DNA from: Nitrospira sp.
GTDB lineage: Bacteria; Nitrospirota; Nitrospiria; Nitrospirales; Nitrospiraceae
NCBI GenBank assembly: GCA_013140455.1
Contig: JABFSU010000024.1
Location: 35,540 to 99,539, forward strand
Direction: 5' to 3'
Length of the DNA stretch: 64,000 bases
Positions 17,714 to 25,445 of the stretch are shown one piece after another. The stretch's first letter is position 1, and each line of letters opens with the position of its first letter. The translations under genes and the position numbers were made by a program. The notes under the pieces are model-generated. The model saw only the letters and a program-made list of their open reading frames with translations. It made no database searches and was not told the origin of the DNA.

Positions 17714-18251
17714 ATTCCTCCGGTAGTCAGGTGATGTTCATGGTGGAGTGACCGGGGCTCGTCCCTTCTCCTGGCAGGAAGAGACGAGCGCGGGGGCCAG
17801 GTGCGTGAGAGGCGCAGCTGGGCTCCAATAGGGTGTCGTTGTTGTGCAGGGTGGCATGGCGTTAGTTCTGAGCTGTCTTTTGTTCGACCGTTGCTCCAGT
17901 GAGTCCGGCCGGGTGTCTACGTCGCAGAGAGATGGTTTGGGCCATTGGCTTGTTCCCCTTTCCAGGAGAAGTTGTACTAGATCAAAAGCACGATTAGATC
18001 ACGACGGCCTCAATTCTTGGTTACAGGAGTTTGGGCATCAGCGCGCTGGTGCTGTAAAGGGACGGAATGGGAGAGATGTAACCGGATTGCAATAGAATCT
18101 TGGTTCGCCTGTGATCTGCGTGAGGATGTGAACGAACGCGATTCTTTGGAATGCTTTGCGTGTTTAGCAGGAGAAACAATAGAGAGGAGAGGGAGTCCGG
18201 TCTTAGATGTGTATGAGATCCGCGCGGTGGCTGGGTGTGATGTCTGCGGCC
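17714..18251. other. 538-bp stretch without a supported gene
   Basis: Several short open frames occur on both strands (up to 83 codons at 17844 and 18017) but none has a ribosome site plus a protein-like sequence. No tRNA, inverted repeat or strong promoter was seen by eye. It separates the zinc-ribbon gene from the end of the minus-strand lipoprotein gene. Confidence 0.5.
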
Positions 18252-18572
18252 TTACCGACAGGCAATAGATTCCCATTTCTGCGAACGCAGCTCGGTGTCG
18301 AAATAGACACGATAGCCGACACAACGTGATTGTCCCGATAAAAATTCGTACTCCCAGGCTTCGGCTCCGTTCGACAGACGCTTGAGCCGTTGGGGATAGC
18401 CGAATTGGCGGGTCAGTTCGCTCTGCGTCAGTTGTCCGATGCTGGTTTCAAAATCATCTACGCGAGGATGATGAGTGCAAGAGACGAGCAAAAGAAGGAT
18501 CAGGAAGATCAGGCTGCTCTCTAGGCGGGGCCTTGTCTCGAGCTGTTGATAGAAGACGCGCACAGAAATCAC
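18252..18572 (-). CDS. BamE/SmpA-like small lipoprotein
   Basis: A 106-residue protein from a GTG start overlapping the upstream stop by four bases (GTGA), so it is translationally coupled to the response-regulator gene. A signal (LIFLILLLLVSC, Cys near 32) is followed by IGQLTQSELTRQFGYPQRLK and WEYEFL, the pattern of the BamE/OmlA fold (G-x-P-x followed by a W-x-Y strand). It could assist outer-membrane assembly or act as an envelope sensor partner. No further evidence fixes its function. Confidence 0.65.
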   Translation of the reverse strand: MISVRVFYQQLETRPRLESSLIFLILLLLVSCTHHPRVDDFETSIGQLTQSELTRQFGYPQRLKRLSNGAEAWEYEFLSGQSRCVGYRVYFDTELRSQKWESIACR

Positions 18573-19279
18573 TTTGTCAGGGCCTGATCAGACAACTTAT
18601 AGCCCAGCGATTTTACCGACACAATCGCATCATTCAGCGCAGGCAGTTTCTGTTTCAGGCGACGGATGTGCACATCCACGGTTCTTGTGGTGCCATAATA
18701 ATCATAGCCCCACACGGAATTCAGCAATACATCGCGTGTAAGCACTCGACCGGGGTTTCGCAGCAGATGTTCCAGGAGCCCGAACTCCTTGGCCGTCAGA
18801 CCGACTTCTTTCCCATCGACCATGACTTCATGTCGTGAGAGGTCCATCAGCAGCGGGCCGTAGTGGTAGGACGTTTGGTGGGTGTCGTTGGCCCGCTCGA
18901 TACGGCGAAACAAGGCTTTGGCCCTTGCGACGAGGTTCTTGGGGCTGAACGGCTTGGCGATATAGTCGTCGGCGCCGAGTTCGAGGCCGACAATGGTGTC
19001 GGACTCCTCCGCTTTGGCCGTTAACATGATAATGGGAAGAAGGGCGGTTTCCTGCTCGCTTCGGAGTTTCTTGCAGAGTTCCAATCCGTCCATCTCAGGA
19101 AGCATGAGATCAAGGATGACCATGTCAGGATGTTCGCTCTTGGTGAGCCTCAGGCCTTCGCTTCCCGTTTTTGCATGGACGGTACGAAATCCTTCTTTCT
19201 CGAGGTAGATCTTCACCAACTGTGCAATGTCAGTCTCGTCTTCCACGATGAGAATTTTCTTAGAAGCGTTTGTAGACAT
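18569..19279 (-). CDS. PhoB-like OmpR-family response regulator
   Basis: A 236-residue regulator with a canonical receiver: acidic pair ED in ILIVEDETD, phospho-Asp in MVILDLMLPEMDG, and conserved Thr and Lys in IIMLTAKAEE and YIAKPFSPKN. The winged-helix domain (about 137-232) has LTAKEFGLLEHLLRNPGRVL and VDVHIRRLKQKL, ending SLGYKLSD. It is the best candidate in the window for the regulator that reads the 11-bp-period boxes. A candidate box lies 76-92 bp upstream of its own start, suggesting autoregulation. No histidine kinase gene is adjacent; the lipoprotein gene follows with a 4-bp overlap. Confidence 0.9.
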   Translation of the reverse strand: MSTNASKKILIVEDETDIAQLVKIYLEKEGFRTVHAKTGSEGLRLTKSEHPDMVILDLMLPEMDGLELCKKLRSEQETALLPIIMLTAKAEESDTIVGLELGADDYIAKPFSPKNLVARAKALFRRIERANDTHQTSYHYGPLLMDLSRHEVMVDGKEVGLTAKEFGLLEHLLRNPGRVLTRDVLLNSVWGYDYYGTTRTVDVHIRRLKQKLPALNDAIVSVKSLGYKLSDQALTK

Positions 19280-19686
19280 CGTGTGTTAACCGCTAAGTAT
19301 ACGCACTTGTAACTTCTCTTCGCTCTGCCAGCTCTTGCAGGATAATCCTCCAATGTTACAAATGTATTAACTGCATGCCCGTTTGAATTGGAGGAATCAC
19401 CGGTCATGTATGTAATGGCCGGTCATATGAATCGATGGCAATCCACTCTTGCTAAGTATGGGAGCAATTTCTGATTTTTCAGAGATTTCTGCCGGGATTG
19501 TCGTGAACGAAGCCGATTGATCAACGTCGTTCCATGCCCAGCCCTTGCCCGCTGATGTCAGGGGGCGGCTCAGAGCATGGTGCGGTCTAGGACAGCAAAT
19601 TGTGCGAAAGAGACTGAATAGGCGGAAAGGGTGGTTTTTGAGTGAATTGAGAGGAGTGGAAGTGTAGTAAGTTTTTGAAGGGAATA
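19280..19686. other. 407-bp intergenic region (regulator promoter and spacer)
   Basis: Contains the candidate Pho box and probably the promoter of the PhoB-like gene. Beyond that, up to the tRNA-Phe 3' end, I see nothing gene-like; a long minus-strand open frame here runs through the tRNA and is an artefact. Confidence 0.5.
19355..19371. promoter_or_regulatory. Candidate Pho box upstream of PhoB-like regulator
   Basis: GTTACA at 19355 and ATTAAC at 19366 are 11 bases apart, 76-92 bp before the regulator start. An isolated GTTAAC lies at 19285, next to the start codon. Weaker match than those before porin and PstS-like genes. Confidence 0.42.
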
Positions 19687-19762
19687 TGGTGCCGAGGGAC
19701 AGAATCGAACTGTCGACACCAGCCTTTTCAGGGCTGTGCTCTACCAACTGAGCTACCTCGGC
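19687..19762 (-). tRNA. tRNA-Phe (GAA)
   Basis: The minus strand folds as a cloverleaf: acceptor GCCGAGG/CCTCGGC, D-arm GCTC/GAGC, anticodon arm CAGCC-CTGAAAA-GGCTG with anticodon GAA, T-arm GACAG-TTCGATT-CTGTC, discriminator A and an encoded CCA end. Confidence 0.97.
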
Positions 19763-19795
19763 ACGACGCGGGGGCTTGCTTCAGGAAAGTGGTGG

Positions 19796-19825
19796 ACGAT
19801 ACCGCAGAAGCCGTGATTGGGTCAA
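19796..19825 (-). promoter_or_regulatory. Candidate sigma-70-type promoter of tRNA-Phe
   Basis: On the minus strand TTGACC (19825-19820) is followed after 18 bases by TATCGT (19801-19796), about 34 bp upstream of the tRNA 5' end. Good -35, moderate -10. Confidence 0.4.
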
Positions 19826-19866
19826 GGCCAATTGACGGTATCGTGTGATCTTTTCGCGAAAATGAA

Positions 19867-19899
19867 GGGGCGGTGACCCATGATGCAAATCACCGCCCC
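19867..19899 (-). terminator. Rho-independent-type hairpin after FKBP gene
   Basis: Perfect 10-bp stem GGGGCGGTGA (19867-19876) with TCACCGCCCC (19890-19899) and a 13-base loop, 17 bp beyond the minus-strand FKBP stop; on that strand it is followed by TTCATTTTC, a partial T-tract. Confidence 0.7.
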
Positions 19900-19915
19900 G
19901 TGAATATCTCAGTCG

Positions 19916-20596
19916 TTATTTTGCGGCGACGATTTCCAATAGTTCCACTTCAAAAATGAGCGTGGCGCCTGGCTTGATGGCGGGTGGTGATCCACGATCG
20001 CCGTAGGCCAGATTGGCCGGGCAGACGAGTCGGCTCTTGCCGCCGACCTTGATTTGCTGCACGCCTTCAGTCCAGCACTTGATCACTTGGCTCAAGGGGA
20101 AGGTGGCCGGCTCACCACGCTTCACGGAGCTGTCGAAGACGGTGCCATCGAGCAGTGTTCCATGATAATGCACCTTGACGGTATCGGTCGGTTTTGGAGT
20201 GGCGCCGGTTCCGGGCTTGATCGAGGTGATGACGATTCCGGATTCCGTCTTTATGGAGCCTTTTTCGGCTGCGGCTTTCGTGAGATAGGCTGCGCCGGAT
20301 TTCTTTTCAGCGTCCGCGACCACAGCTGCCCGGGCTTGCTGGAGCTGCTGGATTTTCGGGCCGAATGTTTGGAGATCGGCTTTCGGTGTGCGCTTCAAGG
20401 CGCCATCGGTGAGGCCGGACTTGACGAAATCCAATTCCGATTCGGACAGCGCGAAGGTGCCAAGCGATTGGCTAATAGCCAGGCCGAGGGCATACAACGT
20501 CTTTTGGTCGTCATTGGTTGGCTCTCCCGATGCGGCAAACGCCGATGGGCTGCCCAACAGGGCAATGGTTACGGCAAATACTGCGAACATGCGCAT
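19916..20596 (-). CDS. FKBP-type peptidyl-prolyl isomerase, exported (FkpA-like)
   Basis: A 226-residue precursor with a signal peptide ending around AFAA. An N-terminal dimerisation segment ([16 protein letters not shown]) precedes the FKBP domain (about 118-222): [49 protein letters not shown] and [10 protein letters not shown]. It catalyses proline isomerisation and helps fold periplasmic proteins. The usual IPGW of the active site reads IKCW, with the aromatic kept. A strong hairpin terminator follows. Monocistronic by spacing, between two tRNA genes. Confidence 0.92.
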   Translation of the reverse strand: MRMFAVFAVTIALLGSPSAFAASGEPTNDDQKTLYALGLAISQSLGTFALSESELDFVKSGLTDGALKRTPKADLQTFGPKIQQLQQARAAVVADAEKKSGAAYLTKAAAEKGSIKTESGIVITSIKPGTGATPKPTDTVKVHYHGTLLDGTVFDSSVKRGEPATFPLSQVIKCWTEGVQQIKVGGKSRLVCPANLAYGDRGSPPAIKPGATLIFEVELLEIVAAK

Positions 20597-20708
20597 GAGT
20601 CATCCTTTCTTGATGGTGGCGGTGAGAGCGGTCGACTGATCTTACCTTACGATATGAAGGTGCTTCGCACAACTGGAAATAATTGAGCGGGGGAGCTGCG
20701 GCGCTGGA

Positions 20709-20801
20709 TGGCGGAGAGGGAGGGATTTGAACCCTCGGTAAGGATATTCTCCCTACGACGGTTTAGCAAACCGTTGCCTTCGGCCACTCGGCCACCTCTC
20801 C
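20709..20801 (-). tRNA. tRNA-Ser (GCT)
   Basis: A class II tRNA with a long variable arm. Acceptor GGAGAGG/CCTCTCC, anticodon stem ACGGT-TTGCTAA-ACCGT with anticodon GCT, variable arm with a GGGAG-type stem, T-arm GAGGG-TTCAAAT-CCCTC, discriminator G and an encoded CCA. Confidence 0.97.
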
Positions 20802-21320
20802 ACGACCAGTTGCATAGGGGTCTGTCCGCAGGCGGGCAGAGTCGTCAGCGCAGTTATGTCGCTTACGAGCGGGCTGATATTACCTCAGCCGGTGCAAGAG
20901 GTACAAGTGAAAGGTCTTAGGCGGCGGGGTAAAAGTTTAGCCGGGTTATGCGGCGTTCCTGGTATCCCATTGAAGGCTTTGGATGTGACGTCTGGACTTA
21001 GCGAGAAGCATGAAGGCTGTCGAGTAGAGGTGTTGCGCCAGGTGAGTCGTTTCGGCTGAGCGCATGGGAAATGTGGAGAAGGCGGGTGCGGACGCATTCT
21101 GAGCGATGGATGTCTGCTCATTACACGAAGGCTCTGTGGGGATATGGGAGAGAGGGGCGGTGTAGCGCAGTTCGATGGTGCTTGGCCGAACGACTCCGCT
21201 CAGCGCGAGCAGGTGCAGGGCTTTCTTCTTTTGGGCGCGCGCTTGCCGATAGTGAGTCCATCGTGTCAATGGCATGGATCTATCTCCTGTGTTGCGTCAG
21301 CTGCGATGATGTGCCGTGCG
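20802..21320. other. 519-bp stretch with at most one doubtful gene
   Basis: Between tRNA-Ser(GCT) and the zinc-ribbon gene. The only frame with some support is at 20946-21275 (listed separately). No repeats or RNA structures were noticed. Confidence 0.4.
20946..21275 (-). CDS. Doubtful hypothetical protein (109 aa)
   Basis: ATG is preceded by AGGAGAT about six bases upstream, which is the main reason to list it. The product (MPLTRWTHYRQARAQKKK...) is basic at the start, lacks hydrophobic or repeat features and shows no motif known to me. Composition is not clearly protein-like, so it may be spurious. Confidence 0.28.
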   Translation of the reverse strand: MPLTRWTHYRQARAQKKKALHLLALSGVVRPSTIELRYTAPLSHIPTEPSCNEQTSIAQNASAPAFSTFPMRSAETTHLAQHLYSTAFMLLAKSRRHIQSLQWDTRNAA

Positions 21321-21521
21321 CTACATCCAAAGTACTTTTCCGAAATCTTTATCGATGCCTCTGGGATGATGGCAATGGGTACATCGCGCAAACAGTGTCG
21401 CGTCTTCCGGGGTCAGCGACGAGCGAAGGACGATTTGATAGATGTGTCCGCCGCAGGACGTGCAGGCTTTGCCCCGGATCTCTCTGCGAATAGCTCCGAT
21501 TTTGCCGACTTGTTTTTGCAT
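21321..21521 (-). CDS. Small zinc-ribbon protein (66 aa)
   Basis: Begins with ATG preceded by AAGGAGGAGG, a near-perfect ribosome site. Two CxxC pairs (CTSC at 20-23 and CTHC at 47-50) are separated by 23 residues, the second followed by HHPRGIDKDFGKVLW. The layout matches the 85-residue zinc-ribbon protein at 17456, so the two are probably paralogous. It lies between the two tRNA-Ser genes on the same strand; a role in RNA or redox biology is only a guess. Confidence 0.68.
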   Translation of the reverse strand: MQKQVGKIGAIRREIRGKACTSCGGHIYQIVLRSSLTPEDATLFARCTHCHHPRGIDKDFGKVLWM

Positions 21522-21838
21522 CTGCCTCCTCCTTGTCCCGGACTATTCCCGATGTCGTATCCGCTGTGCGCAAGTGGTGTCAGGATAGGCGAGGCCGTGC
21601 GGGCTGGAAATACCGTAGAGGTAGGAGTGCACCAACCGAAAGAGGGAGATGTGCTAGATATCAGGGAATCGAGCGCTCTTTATTGAAGTTGTAAATATTC
21701 ATCTATATCAACATGTTAATTTGTTAAACATAATGATATTGATTTGATTTCTGGCGAGCCTGATTTTGGCCTGATGAAGAAAGAGGGCTGATGCACTCGG
21801 GATTTCAGAGAGGGGCTGTGGCTGTTTGGGGAGAACTA
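21522..21838. other. 317-bp spacer with an AT-rich patch
   Basis: No gene is supported. Bases about 21685-21762 are markedly AT-rich compared with the rest of the window (for instance runs such as TGTAAATATTCATC and TTAATTTGTTAAAC). On the minus strand this lies between tRNA-Ser(TGA) and the zinc-ribbon start, so it could hold the promoter or an UP-like element for the latter. Confidence 0.45.
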
Positions 21839-21928
21839 TGGCGGAGGGGGCGAGATTTGAACTCGCGGATAGGTTGCCCCATCTCCAGTTTTCAAGACTG
21901 GCACGTTCGGCCGCTCCGTCACCCCTCC
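21839..21928 (-). tRNA. tRNA-Ser (TGA)
   Basis: Class II tRNA with long variable arm. Acceptor GGAGGGG/CCCCTCC, anticodon arm CCAGT-CTTGAAA-ACTGG with anticodon TGA, T-arm GCGAG-TTCAAAT-CTCGC, discriminator G, encoded CCA. It begins 23 bp after the serS stop on the same strand. Confidence 0.97.
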
Positions 21929-21951
21929 GAGCCGTAGGAAGATATGTGGCA

Positions 21952-23235
21952 CTACTTTCTGATGCAGTCAAGCCCTCCCATATAGGGGCGGAGCGGCGTC
22001 GGCACGACAATGCTCCCATCCGCCTGCTGGTAGTTTTCCAAAACAGCGAGCAGCGTTCGGCCCACTGCGAGACCGGATCCATTCAAGGTGTGGACAAATT
22101 CTGTCTTGGAGTCCTTCTTATTGCCCTTGGTGCGATAGCGAATATTGGCGCGACGAGCTTGAAACGCGTCAAAGTTGCTACAGGAGGAGATTTCACGGAA
22201 GTGTTGTTGCGAGGGGAGCCAGACTTCGATGTCGTACGTTTTGGCCGCTGAAAATCCCATATCTCCGGAGCAGAGCGTCACGACGCGATAGGGCAATTCC
22301 AATCCCTGCAAGATGCTTTCTGCGTGACCGGTGAGGCGCTCAAGTTCAGCGTGCGACTGATCCGGAGGACAGAACGAGACAAGTTCGACTTTATTGAACT
22401 GATGGAGTCTGATCAAGCCGCGGGTATCTTTCCCATAGGACCCGGCTTCGCGGCGGAAGCAGGGCGTATAGGCGGTATAGCGGATCGGCAATACTTCTTC
22501 GTCCAGCAATTCATCTCGGTGGAGATTCGTGAGCGGCACTTCAGCTGTAGGAATGAGAAAATAATCTTCGTCTTTCAGACGGAACAGATCTTCTTCAAAC
22601 TTAGGCAGTTGCCCTGTGCCGGTCATCGTTGCCCGATTGACCAGCAGGGGAGGGAGCACTTCCCGGTATCCGTGCTGCGCTGTATGGCGGTCCAGCATGT
22701 AGTTGATGAGGGCGCGCTCAAGCTGGGCTCCGGCGCCGGTCATGACGGCGAAACGGGCCCCGGCGAGCTTGGATGCCCGGTCAAAATCGAGAATGCCAAG
22801 AGCCTCACCGAGTTCCCAATGGGGCTTTGCTGGAAAATCGAAGGAGGGGTGGGCGCCCCATTGACGGATCTCGACATTATCCGAGGCATCCTGCCCGGCT
22901 GGCACTGATTCATGCGGCAGATTGGGAATACGTAAGTTCAGATCGGCCAGGGAATCTTCGACTCCACGCAGGGTGCCTTCAATTTCACGAATGCGATCGC
23001 CGAGCTGCTTCATTGATGTCACTGCATCGTCAGCCGGCTCCTTGGCCCGTTTCAACCGGGCGACCTCGTCAGAGCCTTTCTTGAGGTCGCTTCGAAGCTG
23101 TTCTACCTGCATGGTCAGATTGCGGCGCTCCTCGATCAGTGCCTTCAAGTTGTCCCAGGGGACGTCGGTTCCCCGGCGACCGAGACGTTCGCGGATTGAG
23201 TCGAGATGGTCCCGCAATTGGCGTAAATCGTACAC
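21952..23235 (-). CDS. serS: Seryl-tRNA synthetase
   Basis: A 427-residue class II synthetase charging tRNA-Ser. The N-terminal coiled-coil arm (about 25-105, [24 protein letters not shown]) binds the long variable arm. Core motifs: [13 protein letters not shown], motif 2 region [20 protein letters not shown] and motif 3 region [21 protein letters not shown] at 23235 is chosen because GAGGAG lies six bases upstream and the protein then begins with the conserved MYDLRQLRD; the frame is open to 23451 but that part overlaps the divergent gene. tRNA-Ser(TGA) follows immediately. Confidence 0.96.
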   Translation of the reverse strand: MYDLRQLRDHLDSIRERLGRRGTDVPWDNLKALIEERRNLTMQVEQLRSDLKKGSDEVARLKRAKEPADDAVTSMKQLGDRIREIEGTLRGVEDSLADLNLRIPNLPHESVPAGQDASDNVEIRQWGAHPSFDFPAKPHWELGEALGILDFDRASKLAGARFAVMTGAGAQLERALINYMLDRHTAQHGYREVLPPLLVNRATMTGTGQLPKFEEDLFRLKDEDYFLIPTAEVPLTNLHRDELLDEEVLPIRYTAYTPCFRREAGSYGKDTRGLIRLHQFNKVELVSFCPPDQSHAELERLTGHAESILQGLELPYRVVTLCSGDMGFSAAKTYDIEVWLPSQQHFREISSCSNFDAFQARRANIRYRTKGNKKDSKTEFVHTLNGSGLAVGRTLLAVLENYQQADGSIVVPTPLRPYMGGLDCIRK

Positions 23236-23375
23236 GTGGTACTCCTCAGAAAGTTTGAGGAATCTAGCATCGGGTTTAGGTAGAGTCAACGAAACGCGTG
23301 AGGCAACGTGAGCTGCAGCCGTGGAGTGGATTCCCGTGGATTGACAATCGCCATTCGTGTCGCCACGATGACGCC

Positions 23376-24407
23376 ATGCGAACGGTGTCGAATCCTCCAA
23401 ATCCATTTGAATCGACGTATCGTGAATTGTTGGAGCCTGCTCCCACAGCAACCGTGGAGATCTTTCGCGACGCCAGCCGGGAAATTCTGAGTCGCAATGA
23501 CAGCCCCGATCTTCCCTTTCGCTGGAGCGTCAATCCCTATCGTGGCTGTTTTCACGGGTGTGCCTATTGTTACGCACGTCCCTCGCACGAGTATTGGGGA
23601 TTTGGGTCCGGAACTGATTTTGAGACCAAGCTGGTGGTGAAGGAGGACGCGGCAACTCTGTTGCGTCAGGCGTTTGAACGGCCTTCCTGGAAGGGCGAGC
23701 TGATTGTATTTTCCGGAAATACCGATTGCTATCAACCGCTGGAAGCCTCGTACGGGCTGACGCGCGCCTGTTTAGACGTCTGTGCTGATTATCGGAACCC
23801 GGTGGGGATTATCACGAAGGGTGCATTGGTGCTTCGCGACGTGGATGTGTTGGCGAGGCTGCATCAGAAGGCCTGGACGAGGGTCTACTTCAGTATTCCG
23901 TTTGCCGATGAAGAGGTGGCCAGAAAGATGGAGCCCCATGCTCCTTCAATCAGTAAGCGATTTGAGACGATGAAAGCACTCTCCGACGCGGGGATCCAGA
24001 CGGGCATTTCGATTGCGCCGGTGATTCCCGGGCTCAATGATGAGGCGCTGCCAGAGCTGCTTGAGCGGGCACGGGCTGCCGGCGCACGCATGGCGACGTT
24101 TAGTTTGCTGCGGCTCTCCGGTAGTGTTGAGTCCGTTTTCCTGGAGCGCATCAAGGACGTATTTCCGGACCGATTCGCGAAAATCACCAATCGACTGCGC
24201 GAGGTACGGGGAGGCCGGCTTTCCGAATCAGCGTTCTTTGATCGCCATCATGGAACAGGAACCTATTGGCAGATGATCGAGCAGTTGTTCGAGGTGGCCA
24301 GGCGTCGGGCTGGTTTTGCCTGCGATCGCGAGGAGGTGGTCCCCGATACCTTCAGGCGACCTGGCGGGGCGCAGATCAGCTTGTTTGACCAAGAGGAGGA
24401 AGGATGA
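23376..24407 (+). CDS. Radical SAM protein, PA0069/Rv2578c type
   Basis: A 343-residue protein with the family's opening [14 protein letters not shown] and [19 protein letters not shown], then the iron-sulphur motif CFHGCAYC (Cys58, Cys62, Cys65) and [20 protein letters not shown]. These proteins resemble spore photoproduct lyase-like radical SAM enzymes; the substrate is not established. ATG at 23376 fits homolog starts; the frame is open to a GTG at 23298 that lacks a ribosome site. The stop overlaps the ATG of the rhodanese gene (ATGA), implying co-translation. Confidence 0.85.
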   Translation: MRTVSNPPNPFESTYRELLEPAPTATVEIFRDASREILSRNDSPDLPFRWSVNPYRGCFHGCAYCYARPSHEYWGFGSGTDFETKLVVKEDAATLLRQAFERPSWKGELIVFSGNTDCYQPLEASYGLTRACLDVCADYRNPVGIITKGALVLRDVDVLARLHQKAWTRVYFSIPFADEEVARKMEPHAPSISKRFETMKALSDAGIQTGISIAPVIPGLNDEALPELLERARAAGARMATFSLLRLSGSVESVFLERIKDVFPDRFAKITNRLREVRGGRLSESAFFDRHHGTGTYWQMIEQLFEVARRRAGFACDREEVVPDTFRRPGGAQISLFDQEEEG

Positions 24408-24784
24408 AGCACAATCCCGGGTTTCTGAAGTTAGTGGATCAAGCCAGGGCGCGCGTCAAGGAATGTACGGTGGCGGATGTCCAGCGCCGCATGGTTCACG
24501 GCGAAAAGTTTTACTTCGTCGACGTACGAGAAGACCATGAGTTTGCCAAGGATCATGCCAAAGGGGCCTGTCACCTGGGCAAGGGAATTATTGAGCGTGA
24601 TATTGAAACAATGATTCCTGAGAAGCAGGCAGCGATTGTCTTGTATTGCGGAGGCGGGTTTCGCTCGGTCCTTGCGGCAGATGCGCTGCAACAGTTGGGT
24701 TATACGAACGTGCTCTCGATGGATGGAGGAATCAAAGCCTGGAAAGAAGCCGGCTGTCCACTTGAATGCGGACAGCCGGCCTAG
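24404..24784 (+). CDS. Rhodanese-domain sulfurtransferase (single domain)
   Basis: A 126-residue single rhodanese domain: FYFVDVREDHEFAKDHAKGA (substrate-loop aspartate), then the active-site loop YCGGGFRS with Cys82 positioned to carry persulfide. It ends at residues GYTNVLSMDGGIKAWKEAG, the usual family C-terminus. It is coupled by a 4-bp overlap to the radical SAM gene, suggesting the two share a sulfur or redox step, which is inference. A GC hairpin overlaps its last codons. Confidence 0.9.
   Translation: MKHNPGFLKLVDQARARVKECTVADVQRRMVHGEKFYFVDVREDHEFAKDHAKGACHLGKGIIERDIETMIPEKQAAIVLYCGGGFRSVLAADALQQLGYTNVLSMDGGIKAWKEAGCPLECGQPA
24749..24780. terminator. Bidirectional hairpin overlapping rhodanese 3' end
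   Basis: GCCGGCTGTCC (24749-24759) pairs perfectly with GGACAGCCGGC (24770-24780) around a 10-base loop. It lies within the last codons of the rhodanese gene and 15 bp from the convergent ompH stop. No T-tract follows on either strand. Confidence 0.55.
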
Positions 24785-24794
24785 TCAGAGAACC

Positions 24795-25346
24795 CTACTT
24801 GTTCACACGGTCGAATTCTTTAATGACCTGGTCGGTAAGATCAACCGTGTCCTTGTTGTAAATCACGATTTTCACGGTCTGTTCGCTTCCGCGGTCGACC
24901 ACAATCGAGAAGCCTCCCTTCTCGGCCACCGTTTGTGTGGCTGAGCCGATGCGCTTCATATAGTCGTCGACGAGTTCTTTCTGCTTGCCCTGAAGTTCCT
25001 GATTAAAGTCTTGAGCCCGCTTTTGGTAGTCCTGGATTCTTGTGCGGAACTGCGCTTCCTTGTCCTTCTTCTCAGCATCGCTCAGCTTGGCGACCTGCTC
25101 TTTGAGCTGCTTTTCATAGTTCCGCAATTCTTCTTCGTCCCGGGAGAGCAATTTCTGTCTCGTGGTGACGTATTCCTTGAGTCCATCAAGGGCTTTCTTG
25201 CCGGCTTTCGACTTCTCCAAGACCATCTGCGGGTCGACCACCCCCATCTTAAAGGCGTCCGCAGCCTGCACGGCCGTCGAGAGCGGGCCCAGCAGCAGAG
25301 AGAAGAGGGCGGTGGCAATAAGCGTCTGTACGACGGGGATGCGCAT
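24795..25346 (-). CDS. OmpH/Skp-family periplasmic chaperone
   Basis: A 183-residue precursor with signal peptide (to about VQAAD) and the Skp-type central region: a long charged coiled coil (SKAGKKALDGLKEYVTTRQK, then ELRNYEKQLKEQVAKLSDAE). Skp trimers hold unfolded outer-membrane proteins in the periplasm. ATG at 25346 has AAGGAGTG upstream; a longer frame reaches 25370. Length and opening KMGVVDPQMVLEKS fit. Convergent with the rhodanese gene and separate from the HD-GYP gene by 99 bp. Confidence 0.9.
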   Translation of the reverse strand: MRIPVVQTLIATALFSLLLGPLSTAVQAADAFKMGVVDPQMVLEKSKAGKKALDGLKEYVTTRQKLLSRDEEELRNYEKQLKEQVAKLSDAEKKDKEAQFRTRIQDYQKRAQDFNQELQGKQKELVDDYMKRIGSATQTVAEKGGFSIVVDRGSEQTVKIVIYNKDTVDLTDQVIKEFDRVNK

Positions 25347-25445
25347 GTGAACACTCCTTAGGCTAAGCATGAAACGGATGTGTGGCTTTAAGCGTTTGTC
25401 AGAATAACGAGGTGATGAGGGCCTGTCAAGGCAGTGCGAGGGGGG

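Noticed and set aside
17844..18268. Two plus-strand frames in the gap
   Set aside because: Composition unlike protein, weak starts.
19397..19747. Minus-strand frame
   Set aside because: Runs through tRNA-Phe.
21144..21686. 180-codon plus-strand frame
   Set aside because: Antisense to the zinc-ribbon gene, no ribosome site.
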